Shown: in pieces, positions 36,467-45,225 of the stretch
Numbering within the stretch: the stretch's first letter is position 1
Layout of the letters: every line of letters begins with the position of its first letter
Origin: [Enterobacter] lignolyticus SCF1
Lineage (GTDB): Bacteria > Pseudomonadota > Gammaproteobacteria > Enterobacterales > Enterobacteriaceae
Assembly (NCBI RefSeq): GCF_000164865.1
Contig: NC_014618.1
Location: 2,852,001-2,916,000, forward strand
Direction: 5' to 3'
Length of the DNA stretch: 64,000 nt
Position numbers and translations under genes: made by a program
The notes under the pieces: generated by a model
What the model was told of the DNA's origin: nothing
The model's input: only the letters and a program-made list of their open reading frames with translations
Database searches by the model: none

Positions 36467-36841
36467 ATGACTATGTACGCCACCCTTGATGAAGCCATCG
36501 ATGCAGCACGTGAAGAGTTTCTTGCCGACGCCCCGGAGCCGGAAGGTGATTCCCCCGCGGTTAATCAGCTAAACATTCAGAAGTACATTCTCCAGGACGG
36601 CGATATTATGTGGCAGGCCGAATTTTTTGCCGAAGAGGGCGAAGAGGGGGAATGCCTTCCCGTCCTCAGCGGTGAAGCCGCTCAGAGCGTCTTTGACGGT
36701 GATTTCGACGAGATCGAGCTAAGCCAGGAGTGGCTTGAAGAAAATACGCTGCATGAATGGGACGAAGGCGAGTTTCAGCTTGAGCCGCCGCTGGACAGCG
36801 AAGAAGGCCAGACCGCGGCGGATGAGTGGGATGAGCGCTAA
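36467..36841 (+). CDS. msyB: Acidic protein MsyB
   Basis: 124 residues, very rich in Glu and Asp, matching E. coli MsyB in length and in blocks such as YATLDEAIDAAREEFLAD, QDGDIMWQAEFFAEEGEEGE and NTLHEWDEGEFQLEPPLD. E. coli MsyB was found as a multicopy suppressor of sec mutants. It is probably cytoplasmic. It is convergent with yceK, separated by only 5 nt, so the two 3' ends overlap in transcription. Confidence 0.95.
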   Translation: MTMYATLDEAIDAAREEFLADAPEPEGDSPAVNQLNIQKYILQDGDIMWQAEFFAEEGEEGECLPVLSGEAAQSVFDGDFDEIELSQEWLEENTLHEWDEGEFQLEPPLDSEEGQTAADEWDER

Positions 36842-36846
36842 ATTCG

Positions 36847-37086
36847 CTATTCGTACGGCCCGTGATGCGCATCGAGCGGCAGCAGCAGGGTATCGAAGAC
36901 CAGCGAGAACGGCAGATCGAGAATGGTGAGATAACGCCAGGCGGAATCCCGGACATCCCACTGCACGCCGGGGTAATACTGATTGCCATGCCCCTGCCCC
37001 GGGATGGTCCGGCTAATGACGCTGCCGCATCCGCTGAGCAGCAGCACCATCAGGCTCACCGCAAGTAATTTCACACTACACCTCAA
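36847..37086 (-). CDS. yceK: DUF1375 lipoprotein YceK
   Basis: Small predicted lipoprotein, 79 residues (E. coli 75). Signal peptide MRCSVKLLAVSLMVLLLSGC with lipobox LLSGC, then GSVISRTIPGQGHGNQYYPG and LDLPFSLVFDTLLLPLDAHH, which are near-identical to E. coli. Function unknown. It lies between msyB (convergent) and the opgH terminator. Confidence 0.94.
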   Translation of the reverse strand: MRCSVKLLAVSLMVLLLSGCGSVISRTIPGQGHGNQYYPGVQWDVRDSAWRYLTILDLPFSLVFDTLLLPLDAHHGPYE

Positions 37087-37103
37087 CGCGATTATCAGAC
37101 GGT

Positions 37104-37133
37104 GAAAAAAATACCGGCCAATGACCGGTATTT
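37104..37133 (-). terminator. opgGH terminator
   Basis: Minus strand AATACCGG-TCATTG-CCGGTATT followed by a run of T, about 17 nt past the opgH stop. Confidence 0.9.
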
Positions 37134-37149
37134 TATTTTGCTGTACGGC

Positions 37150-39672
37150 TTACTTAACTTTCAACGCCAGCGGCGCAATTGTCGAGTAGTGGCTTACCCA
37201 GGAGGAGTATTTCTCCGGTGCCGCCCAGACGCGATAGTGCATTCGCGCCATCGTCACCGGGTCGCTCAACAGCACCAGACGGCGGTCGCGGTTAAGCTTA
37301 TCCGGCGTCTCGTTCAGCGCCTGCTCCACATGGCGATCGCGGGCGATTTCCAGCACCTTGCTCTCACGGTGGCGTGCCGTTGCCATGGCGGTCGCCAGCG
37401 CGTTGAACGATGGGTTAAACACGGCGTGCATAAAGCCGTTTTCCAGCGTACGGTTACGGTTCATTTCCAGATACGCATCGGTATCCTTCAGCACCTGCGG
37501 CGGCGAATACTCTTCCGGGATCAGGAACAGTTTCCAGCGCTTGGTGCGCAGACCGATCGTCGCGCGGCTGGAGATAACCGACACAAACGGCGACAGAATC
37601 AGCGAGAACACGATAGGTGCCAGCCAGAACAGGAAGCGCAGGTCCAGCCACGCCATGCCGACCGCCCACACCAGACCTAACAGCAGCTGTGAGCCGTGAC
37701 GCATAAACGCTTCGCCCCAGGGGGTTGAGTCGTCATCGCGCTGCGGCGAGTTCCAGACCACTTCCCAGCCAAGGAACGCGCTCACCACGAACACGGTGTG
37801 GAACAGCATACGCACCGGCGCCAGCAGCACGGAGAACAGCACCTCCAGCAGCAGCGATACCGTTACGCGGCAGAAGCCGCCGTACTCTTTTGACCCCTTG
37901 CACCAGACCAGAATAATGCTGAGCAGCTTCGGCAGGAACAGCAGCACCATGGTTGACGCAAACAGCGCAATCGCCAGCTCCGGTCGCCACTGCGGCCACA
38001 CCGGGAACAGCTGGCGCGGCTGCAGGAAGTACTGCGGCTCGGTCAGCGCATGCACCACCTGTAGCGCCGTCGACAGCGCGAGGAACATAAACCACAGCGG
38101 CGCGGACAGGTATGACATCACCCCCGTCAGGAACACCGCGCGGTGAACCGGGTGCATCCCTTTGACCAGGAACAGACGGAAGTTCATCAGGTTGCCCTGG
38201 CACCAGCGGCGGTCACGCTTGAGCTCATCCAGCAGGTTTGGCGGCAGCTCTTCGTACGATCCCGGCAAGTCATAGGCGATCCAGACGCCCCATCCGGCAC
38301 GGCGCATCAGCGCGGCTTCGACGAAGTCATGCGACAGAATAGACCCGGCAAAGTTACCTTCGCCCGGCAGCGGCGCCAGCGCGCAGTGCTCGATAAACGG
38401 CTTCACGCGGATGATGGCGTTATGGCCCCAGTAGTGCGATTCCCCAAGCTGCCAGAAATGCAGACCGGCGGTAAACAGCGGGCCGTATACGCGGGTTGCG
38501 AACTGCTGGCAGCGCGCGTACAGCGTATCCATACCGGACGCTTTCGGCGATGACTGGATGATACCGGCGTTCGGGTTAGCCTCCATCAGGCGAACGAGTC
38601 CGGTCAGGCACTCGCCGCTCATAACGGAGTCTGCGTCCAGCACCACCATATAGCTGTACTGGCTGCCCCAGCGGCGGCAGAAGTCATCAATGTTGCCGCT
38701 CTTACGCTTAACGCGGCGGCGGCGGCGGCGATAAAAAATCTGCCCTTCGCCCTGCACTTCCGCGATAAGGTCCATCCAGGCCTTTTGCTCCTGGACGCAA
38801 ATATCGGGGTTGTAGCTGTCGCTCAGGATATACACGTCAAAGTGCTGCTGCTGCCCGGTCGCCTTCACCGACTCCCACGTCGCGCGCAGACCGGCGAAAA
38901 CGCGATCCACGTCTTCGTTACAGATAGGCATGATAAGCGCGGTACGGTGCTCAGGGTTGAGCGGTTCATCACCCACCGTCGAGGCCGAAATACTGTATTT
39001 GTCCCGGCCAATCAGCAACTGCAGGAAGCCCATCAGCGCGGTCCAGAACCCGGCGGAAACCCAGCAGAAAAGCACGGCAAACAGGATTAATATCCCGGTC
39101 TGCAGCACGTACGGCAGCAGCTGCATGAACGACACCCACAGCGCCTGCCCTTTCATGTCCATTGGGTTGATAAGCGCCCAGCCCTGATACGGAAGAATGG
39201 TCTTCATATACCAGGTGGCGACAACGGTTTGCGCCAGCGTCAGCAGCAGCAGAATGTAGCGACGAATGGTGCCGACGGTACGCCACTTCTGCTCATGCTC
39301 GCGCTCTTCCTGTGTCAGACGCGCCAGGTAGCGCGGCGTAACGTCACGGCCCAGCATGCGGTCCCAGAAGCGTCCGATAGGGTTGGTGCGCCAGGGGTCC
39401 GGAAACATCGAGGAGCGCTTCGCCTTCGGCATCGCCTCAAGCTGGGTGCGCCCTTCGTCATCGCGAACCAGCTGTCCGTCCGCCAGAGAATCCGGCCACG
39501 CCTGCTCAAGACGCGCTTTTACCGAACCGAGCGGCGAATCATCTTCGCGCGCGAACGGCTGATGGTCGGTATCCAGCGCCTGATGCAGAGCGCAAAAGTC
39601 CGTTGTCGGCAATGCCGCCTTCTCCGCAGCGGAGAGCGGCATTGCGTCGATATACTCAGTTGTCTTATTCAT
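37150..39672 (-). CDS. opgH: Osmoregulated periplasmic glucan glucosyltransferase OpgH (MdoH)
   Basis: Inner-membrane enzyme that polymerises UDP-glucose into the beta-1,2 glucan backbone; in E. coli it also delays FtsZ assembly in rich medium. The start MNKTTEYIDAMPLS gives 840 residues (E. coli 847) and overlaps the opgG stop by 8 nt. The GT2 domain holds VVLDADSVMSG (DxD) and KRDRRWCQGNLMNF (QxxRW-type). About eight membrane helices surround it. The C-terminal tail is shorter than in E. coli. The first ~70 residues form the cytoplasmic FtsZ-interacting region in E. coli. Confidence 0.97.
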   Translation of the reverse strand: MNKTTEYIDAMPLSAAEKAALPTTDFCALHQALDTDHQPFAREDDSPLGSVKARLEQAWPDSLADGQLVRDDEGRTQLEAMPKAKRSSMFPDPWRTNPIGRFWDRMLGRDVTPRYLARLTQEEREHEQKWRTVGTIRRYILLLLTLAQTVVATWYMKTILPYQGWALINPMDMKGQALWVSFMQLLPYVLQTGILILFAVLFCWVSAGFWTALMGFLQLLIGRDKYSISASTVGDEPLNPEHRTALIMPICNEDVDRVFAGLRATWESVKATGQQQHFDVYILSDSYNPDICVQEQKAWMDLIAEVQGEGQIFYRRRRRRVKRKSGNIDDFCRRWGSQYSYMVVLDADSVMSGECLTGLVRLMEANPNAGIIQSSPKASGMDTLYARCQQFATRVYGPLFTAGLHFWQLGESHYWGHNAIIRVKPFIEHCALAPLPGEGNFAGSILSHDFVEAALMRRAGWGVWIAYDLPGSYEELPPNLLDELKRDRRWCQGNLMNFRLFLVKGMHPVHRAVFLTGVMSYLSAPLWFMFLALSTALQVVHALTEPQYFLQPRQLFPVWPQWRPELAIALFASTMVLLFLPKLLSIILVWCKGSKEYGGFCRVTVSLLLEVLFSVLLAPVRMLFHTVFVVSAFLGWEVVWNSPQRDDDSTPWGEAFMRHGSQLLLGLVWAVGMAWLDLRFLFWLAPIVFSLILSPFVSVISSRATIGLRTKRWKLFLIPEEYSPPQVLKDTDAYLEMNRNRTLENGFMHAVFNPSFNALATAMATARHRESKVLEIARDRHVEQALNETPDKLNRDRRLVLLSDPVTMARMHYRVWAAPEKYSSWVSHYSTIAPLALKVK

Positions 39673-41218
39673 TGGCAGGTAGCTGATAGCTCCAGGTTTC
39701 ACTCAGCGTCTGGTCAGCGTTGACCAGCGCGGCCCGCATCTCAGTCGTCTTCTTCGGATCTTTCACTTTTACGCGCAGCGTCATGCGCCAGCCTTTGGTT
39801 ATCGGGTTATAGCGCACGCTGTTGGCAACGATTTCACCATTGTCGCCGATGCTCGCCTGCGCCGTTACCGGAGTATCCTGCGGCATTTTCTTCATGTCCG
39901 CGCCGGTGAAATCAACGATAAAGGCAATCGTGCCGTCAGGCTGACGAATCAGGTTGGACTGTTTAACATCGCCGGTAGAGCGGCGAGTCTGCATGACATA
40001 CGCGTTGTCCGGCGCATGCAGCTTATCTTCGTCGCGGCTGAAGGTGATGGTGTACTTGAAGTTCATCTCTTTACCGGCATCCGGCAGCTGATCCGGCGTC
40101 CAGTAAGCGACGATGTTGTCGTTGGTCTCATCGTTGGTCGGAATTTCCACCAGTTCGACTTTGCCTTTGCCCCAGTCGCCTTTTGGCGTGACCCACGCGC
40201 TTGGACGCTGGTCGTAGCGGTCGTCCAGATCTTCAAAGCGGGAGAACTGACGGCCGCGCTGCAGCAGGCCAAACCCCTGCGGGTTTTCCATCGCATAGCT
40301 GCTCACCGCCAGATGTTTCGGGTTGTTCAGCGGACGCCAGATCCACTCGCCGTTGCCCGCGAGGATAGACAAACCGTTAGAGTCATGGAGCTCAGGACGG
40401 TAGTTGACGGTCGGGGAAGGCTGGTTAGGCCCGAAGAGGAACATGCTGGTCAGCGGCGCAACGCCCAGTTTGCCGACTTTATCGCGAAGATAAACTTTCG
40501 ACTGCACGTCAACGACCGTGTCGCGGCCCGGCATAATGACAAAGCGGTAGGCGCCGGTCGCGCGCGGCGAATCCAGCAACGCATAGATAGTCAGGCGCTT
40601 ATCGGTCGGTTTTGGACGCTCAACCCAAAACTCGCGGAAACGCGGGAATTCTTCCCCGGAAGGCAGCGCCGTATCGATGGCAAGACCGCGCGCGGACAGA
40701 CCGTAAGTCTGGCCCTGGCCAATTACGCGGAAGTAGCTGGCTCCGAGCATGCTGACGATTTCATCGTTTTTGTCTTTGCTGTTGATCGGATAGAGCACTT
40801 TGAAACCCGCGAAGCCCAGATCCTTCACCGTATCTTTATCGTGCTGAACATCGCCGAAGTTGAAGTAATCCGGGCTGTACTTGATTTTGTGAACGGACGT
40901 TGCGGTTACCTCATTAATGGTCACCGGCGAGTCGAAATACATGCCCTGATGGTAAAATTCGAGCTTAAATGGGGTCTTAGTGTTGTTCCAGTAGGCTTTA
41001 TCGTGATTGAACTGGATTTGCTGGTAGTCCGCGTATTTCATGTCACGGAAAACGGAAGGCAGGTTGCTTTTCGGCGCTTCATAGCCCTTTCCGGCAAGAG
41101 ATTGAGCCTGCTTCGCTACATCATCAATATTGAATGCCCATGCAGATGAAGTACACAGGGACAACATTACGGCTGCGCCTAACCAACGCAGTTTCATCAT
41201 CTGTGGTTTATGTTTCAT
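39665..41218 (-). CDS. opgG: Glucan biosynthesis protein OpgG (MdoG)
   Basis: Periplasmic protein needed for branched osmoregulated periplasmic glucans. I chose MKHKPQMMKLRWLGAAVMLS (517 residues) because a GGGGGAAG site lies upstream; MMKLRW gives 511 as in E. coli, and a farther ATG exists. The signal peptide ends ...SSAWA|FNIDD. The mature part is the MdoG beta-sandwich family (YADYQQIQFNHDKAYW, FGPNQPSPTVNYRPELHDSN). Operon with opgH; divergent from opgC across ~250 bp. Confidence 0.97.
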   Translation of the reverse strand: MKHKPQMMKLRWLGAAVMLSLCTSSAWAFNIDDVAKQAQSLAGKGYEAPKSNLPSVFRDMKYADYQQIQFNHDKAYWNNTKTPFKLEFYHQGMYFDSPVTINEVTATSVHKIKYSPDYFNFGDVQHDKDTVKDLGFAGFKVLYPINSKDKNDEIVSMLGASYFRVIGQGQTYGLSARGLAIDTALPSGEEFPRFREFWVERPKPTDKRLTIYALLDSPRATGAYRFVIMPGRDTVVDVQSKVYLRDKVGKLGVAPLTSMFLFGPNQPSPTVNYRPELHDSNGLSILAGNGEWIWRPLNNPKHLAVSSYAMENPQGFGLLQRGRQFSRFEDLDDRYDQRPSAWVTPKGDWGKGKVELVEIPTNDETNDNIVAYWTPDQLPDAGKEMNFKYTITFSRDEDKLHAPDNAYVMQTRRSTGDVKQSNLIRQPDGTIAFIVDFTGADMKKMPQDTPVTAQASIGDNGEIVANSVRYNPITKGWRMTLRVKVKDPKKTTEMRAALVNADQTLSETWSYQLPANE

Positions 41219-41471
41219 AATAAGTAAGCACTTCCCCCTTTGTGTGCTTAAATCGATCCGATCCATTTTACTGGAAACTCAAGCAATCCGACAACATAAT
41301 CCCTGTTTTGTTCGGCCTGGTGGCTTAGGGATTAAACAACCGTCTACCTGCGCTTGCACTTTGCGTGCTTATCCTGGAGACAGGTTTACGTACTTGGTGT
41401 AGGGTTGCTGCGAATATACCCCTTTATCGCCCCGTGCGATAAGACGATTTATCCGAGAATTCATTGATTTT

Positions 41472-42641
41472 ATGAATAAAGTACCCGCACAACGTGAATA
41501 CTTTCTCGACTCCATCCGCGCATGGCTGATGCTGCTCGGGATCCCGTTCCACATATCGCTGATCTACTCCAGCCATACGTGGCACGTGAATAGCGCCGAA
41601 CCGTCGTGGTGGCTCACGGTGTTTAATGACTTTATCCACTCGTTCCGCATGCAGGTTTTTTTTGTCATTTCCGGCTATTTTTCCTACATGCTGTATCTGC
41701 GATACCCGATGAAAAAGTGGTGGCAGGTGCGCGTCGAGCGCGTCGGCATCCCGATGCTGACTGCGATCCCTCTTCTCACCCTGCCGCAGTTCATTATGCT
41801 GCAGTATGTGAACGGCAAGGCCGGCGTCTGGAGCGATCTTTCGCGGTATGACAAATACAATACGCTGGCGTGGGAGCTGGTCTCGCATCTCTGGTTCCTG
41901 CTGGTGCTGGTGGTGTTAACCACGCTGGGCCTTGCCATGTTCAGATGGATTAAGCAGCGTCAACAGGCCTCAATTACGGCGTTTTTCGACAACATTACCC
42001 TCGGCAAGCTGACGCTTGTGTTTTTGGGATTGGGCGTTTTTTATGCCGCGATGCGCCGTACGCTGTTTATCTTTTTCCCGCACACGCTAAGCGACGGGCT
42101 GTTTAACTTTGTCGTGATGCAGACCCTTTTCTACCTGCCCTTCTTTATCCTTGGCGCGCAGACGTTCGTGAATGCCCGGCTGAAAACGCTGTTCATCACC
42201 CCTTCGCCCTGGTCCATGGCTGGGGCGTTGCTCGGTTTCATTGCCTATCGGGTAAACCAGCACTTTGGCTCCGGCGATGCCTGGATGTATGAAACAGAGT
42301 ATGTCATCACCATGGTGCTTGGACTGCTGATGGTGAATGTCGTCTTTTCACTGGGGTACCGCCTGCTTAACTTCCAGTCGGCGCGCGTGACCTATTTTGT
42401 TAATGCTTCGCTGTTTATTTACCTCGTCCATCATCCGCTGACGCTGCTGTATGGCGCCTGGATAGCGCCGGCGATCGGCTCAGATACGCTGGGCTTTATT
42501 ACCGGACTGGTGTTTGTCATCGGGAGTGCCGTTATCTTGTACGAACTGCACCTGCGCATTCCCCTGCTTCGCTTCTTGTTCTCAGGAAAACCGCAGCCGC
42601 GCCATACCGAGGCGCACGCTTCAGCGTCAAAACCGGCCTAA
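41472..42641 (+). CDS. opgC: Glucan succinyltransferase OpgC (MdoC)
   Basis: Adds succinyl groups to osmoregulated periplasmic glucans, giving them negative charge. It has 389 residues (E. coli 385), start MNKVPAQREYFLDSIRAWLM. It is an acyltransferase-3 family membrane protein with about ten helices; the family motif REYFLDSIRAWLMLLGIPFH sits at the N-terminus and the signature NASLFIYLVHHPLTLLYGAW near the C-terminus. It is divergent from opgGH. In E. coli clsC and ymdB follow; here they are missing. Confidence 0.96.
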   Translation: MNKVPAQREYFLDSIRAWLMLLGIPFHISLIYSSHTWHVNSAEPSWWLTVFNDFIHSFRMQVFFVISGYFSYMLYLRYPMKKWWQVRVERVGIPMLTAIPLLTLPQFIMLQYVNGKAGVWSDLSRYDKYNTLAWELVSHLWFLLVLVVLTTLGLAMFRWIKQRQQASITAFFDNITLGKLTLVFLGLGVFYAAMRRTLFIFFPHTLSDGLFNFVVMQTLFYLPFFILGAQTFVNARLKTLFITPSPWSMAGALLGFIAYRVNQHFGSGDAWMYETEYVITMVLGLLMVNVVFSLGYRLLNFQSARVTYFVNASLFIYLVHHPLTLLYGAWIAPAIGSDTLGFITGLVFVIGSAVILYELHLRIPLLRFLFSGKPQPRHTEAHASASKPA

Positions 42642-42644
42642 AAT

Positions 42645-42668
42645 CTGCCGGGCGGCAGCGCCCGGCAG
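42645..42668. other. Stem-loop between opgC and the ymdA-like gene
   Basis: CTGCCGGGCG-GCAG-CGCCCGGCAG lies between the two convergent stops. It has no U-run, so it is more likely an RNA-protecting or bidirectional weak stop structure. Confidence 0.5.
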
Positions 42669-42687
42669 GATCCGCACATTCAGTACG

Positions 42688-43011
42688 CTATTTGTAATCG
42701 ACGATCACGGTCGCCAGGGTATGCTGGGGGTTCAGGTAATGCATGCTGATACTGGCGATGTTGTTGCTCATCGCCGTCCCCGCCTCCGCCTGCTGATAAG
42801 AAATAGCCGTGGTGCTTACCTTCCCGTTTCGCATACATCGCAGTGAAACGGCCTGTGAACTGGTCGCGATATCGCAGGGATCCTCAACAATCTGGCCAAC
42901 AAAATGAATGACGCCGCCCTGAGCCGGTGGCGAGGATGCCTGCACGCCAGCAGAAAACAACGCGGAGGAGAGACAAACAAAAGGGAATACAAACTTAACC
43001 AATGTTTTCAT
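42688..43011 (-). CDS. Small secreted pilin-domain-like protein in the ymdA position
   Basis: 107 residues with a signal peptide (MKTLVKFVFPFVCLSSALFS, cut after about ...GVQA). The mature part GGVIHFVGQIVEDPCDIATS has the shape of a chaperone-usher pilin N-terminus (GxIxFxGxIxxxxC), and a second Cys (SLRCMRNG) could make the usual disulfide. It is shorter than true pilins. Position between opgC and csgD matches E. coli ymdA, which I take as its probable counterpart. The frame is open 22 codons upstream, but only the chosen start gives a signal peptide. Function unknown. Confidence 0.7.
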   Translation of the reverse strand: MKTLVKFVFPFVCLSSALFSAGVQASSPPAQGGVIHFVGQIVEDPCDIATSSQAVSLRCMRNGKVSTTAISYQQAEAGTAMSNNIASISMHYLNPQHTLATVIVDYK

Positions 43012-43950
43012 CGCGTAGCTCTTTGTATTCACATCATCCGTGAAGAGTAAGGGATGTACGCTGCCCCGCAGACGCACGCGCTTTCATCACGACACTGTCG
43101 AAACCACACTGTTAAAAATAATAATGAAGGGGCATTCCCGCCACTGTGTCCCCTCAGTGAGCCATAGCGTCGTTCTCACAGTACGTCCGCTGATTAAAGC
43201 GCAACATGCGATATTCAATGGGTTGAAAAACGGTGAAAAAGCGGTCTTTACGGCAGGATGATGCTGCTGAGAGGACGTCTGGCGCATCCTGCCTTTCCGC
43301 ATAAATGAGTGTGCACCAGAGAAACGCGCGGGACTGGCTCACCGGCGGTATCGCCACATACGGTTCCGCTCCCGCAGCGCGGCGGATGAACAAGAAAATA
43401 TCATTAATATAAGAATATAGATTTGCATATGATTTCGTTATCTTTTCCGCCTGAAAATACCGGTAAACGAAACAGCAGAACCCACCGAATTTAACTCCCA
43501 GGCGTCTCCAATACACTTTCCATACCACTTCCCGCGGAATTGAATAAAAATAATATTTAACGCCGATAACGCTTATCAAAAAATAAATGATGAACAATGG
43601 TGATTTAAAGTTAAGTCGCGGGTCTTATTGCAATTTTGCATCTAATACTTTTTCAGTATTTTTAAAATAACCTTAAAATACAATATATTACAATAAAAAA
43701 TAAATTTAGTATGACAAATATTTTTTTATCTGATTTTTAGCGTAAAAATAAAAAGACATTTAATTTTACATTTAGTTACATAATACAGCCTTGTTTAGTC
43801 AATTATTATTATCTAGATTTTAAATTAATTCTCTCGAATGATTTTTTGTATTGCTTATTTCCTTGTGCAACTTGTACAAGCCTGAACACTGGCACTTAAC
43901 TCAATGCTTTAATTATATAAAAATGACTATCACAGCATCTGGAGTGAATC
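43012..43950. other. 939-bp gene-free, AT-rich region upstream of csgD
   Basis: In E. coli this gap holds csgBAC and the long csgD-csgBA regulatory region. Here no curli subunit repeat can be read on either strand. Bases 43600-43880 are nearly all A and T with poly-A/T tracts, the kind of DNA bound by H-NS and IHF in the E. coli csgD promoter. An imperfect palindrome CTTGTACAAG is at 43870-43880. A 147-codon minus-strand frame at 43154-43597 has no signal, motif or family resemblance and is not called. Confidence 0.6.
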
Positions 43951-44601
43951 ATGAGAACGGATAAAACCCCATCAGTTCTTAGGTCATTGTTATTAATTAC
44001 AAGACCTTCCTTACAATCAACGCTGTTGCTGCAGGCGCTTAAAAAACGTTTTTACAACGACGTCACCCTGGAGCACTGCGATGTCGTTGATAGCGAGATC
44101 GTTGACGACGGTGACCTGCTGCTGTTCGATATGCAGTCTATTGACAGCCAGGCCATGCATCAGTGGTGCTTCGCCCTGCAAAACTGCCCAAAGCAGTTCA
44201 AAGTGCTGCTCTTCAACACGCCTCAGCACTACCACAACCGCGACATTGTCGAATGGCCGATGATTAGCGGCGTTTTCCACACTGAAACGGATGAAGAGCA
44301 TTTGATAGACGGTATCAAAAACGTCTGCCGGGGAGAGAAGTGCTTCCCTAAAGTCATCAATGACTACATCGTTCAGCAGCTTAATCTTTCTCATCCGCAA
44401 TGGAATGAGTGCGTTGAACTTACGCGTCGGGAAAAAGAGATCCTCTGCAAGCTTCGTCAGGGGGCTTCAAATATTGAAATCGCTCATTTGCTTTTTATCA
44501 GTGAAAACACGGTGAAAACGCATATCTATAATTTGTTTAAGAAGCTTTCAGTCAAAAACAGGACGCAGGCAGTTTTTTGGGCCAACAGAAATCTGCGCTG
44601 A
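43951..44601 (+). CDS. csgD: CsgD-family LuxR-type biofilm master regulator
   Basis: 216 residues, the size of E. coli CsgD. The N-terminal receiver-like domain reads LLLITRPSLQSTLLLQALKK and VLLFNTPQHYHNRDIVEWPM (E. coli: LLLITKSSLQATALLQHLK, LLLNTPEDYPYRDIENWP). The C-terminal HTH, LTRREKEILCKLRQGASNIE to KNRTQAVFWANRNL, is almost the same as CsgD. CsgD activates curli and cellulose in E. coli. Here csgEFG do not follow it and csgBAC do not precede it, so its target must differ or lie elsewhere. Its ATG has a GGAG site at 43941. Confidence 0.9.
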   Translation: MRTDKTPSVLRSLLLITRPSLQSTLLLQALKKRFYNDVTLEHCDVVDSEIVDDGDLLLFDMQSIDSQAMHQWCFALQNCPKQFKVLLFNTPQHYHNRDIVEWPMISGVFHTETDEEHLIDGIKNVCRGEKCFPKVINDYIVQQLNLSHPQWNECVELTRREKEILCKLRQGASNIEIAHLLFISENTVKTHIYNLFKKLSVKNRTQAVFWANRNLR

Positions 44602-44951
44602 CGGAACGGAAAGCAGAAACACGTTTACTTTTGTTCTCTCCAGGATATATACAGCTAAGCGATAGTCAGTGAGTATGCAGTGGCTGCACTCAACGATATC
44701 ATTGCGCCTGACTGTTGGCTCGCATAAGTGACGTCTTTTTTGTCGCAGTGCGAATTTGAAAATATAATACATACAGCAATTATTCCCTGGCACGCCAAAA
44801 TTGATAGCCGTGATATAATAATGACCATGACTAATCAACGGACGATCTACCACAAATCACAGCGGCAAACGGCGCCGGGGGATACTTAAAATACAGACTA
44901 ACCTCCCCCACCTCTGATATGTCGCATTTTTATATCTCATATCGCGACAGC

Positions 44952-44985
44952 AAGACGGCCACCGCTCTGGTGGTCGTCTTTTTTC
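44952..44985 (+). terminator. Orphan intrinsic terminator, candidate small-RNA 3' end
   Basis: AAGACGGCCACC-GCTCT-GGTGGTCGTCTT followed by TTTT. It lies 350 nt past csgD, far for a csgD terminator, so it may end a separate small RNA starting near 44780-44850; csgD read-through is the alternative. Confidence 0.7.
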
Positions 44986-45167
44986 TTCGATAAAGACATC
45001 TCCAGCCTATTGTCAGGGCTACAAAGACTGACGTCGAAAAAGAATTGTTGATAGCAACATGATCCCCGAATGGAAAGTCGTTTGTGGCTGTACCGCTCGT
45101 GGGATGAATTAAGCAGGGAGATGACTTGAACGGTTCGCCGATCTCAATAAACCTGATTAGCGACCAT

Positions 45168-45202
45168 TAAAAAGGGTCCATGGTAGCACCATGAACCCTT
45201 TA
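45168..45202 (-). terminator. Terminator of the glycine-rich gene
   Basis: Minus strand AAAGGGTTCATGGT-GCT-ACCATGGACCCTTT followed by TT, about 25 nt past the stop. Long, nearly perfect stem. Confidence 0.85.
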
Positions 45203-45225
45203 TTTTACGCTATACCGTCAGTCCA

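Larger units (their letters stand above)
44602..45225. other. 624-bp gene-free gap where csgEFG would lie
   Basis: No frame resembling CsgE, CsgF or CsgG is present in any frame. The gap holds two intrinsic terminators: an orphan on the plus strand (44952-44985) and the glycine-rich gene's on the minus strand (45168-45202). A GC-rich segment at 44850-44915 (GGGGGA ... TCCCCC) could fold and, with the orphan terminator, form a small RNA. Confidence 0.6.

Noticed and set aside
42688..43011. This gene as csgC
   Set aside because: It lacks the CsgC pattern (CLC motif) and instead has a pilin-type N-terminal strand and Cys pair.
43154..43597. 147-codon minus-strand frame upstream of csgD, considered as a curli subunit remnant
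   Set aside because: It has none of the Gln/Asn-Gly curlin repeats of CsgA or CsgB and no usable motif.
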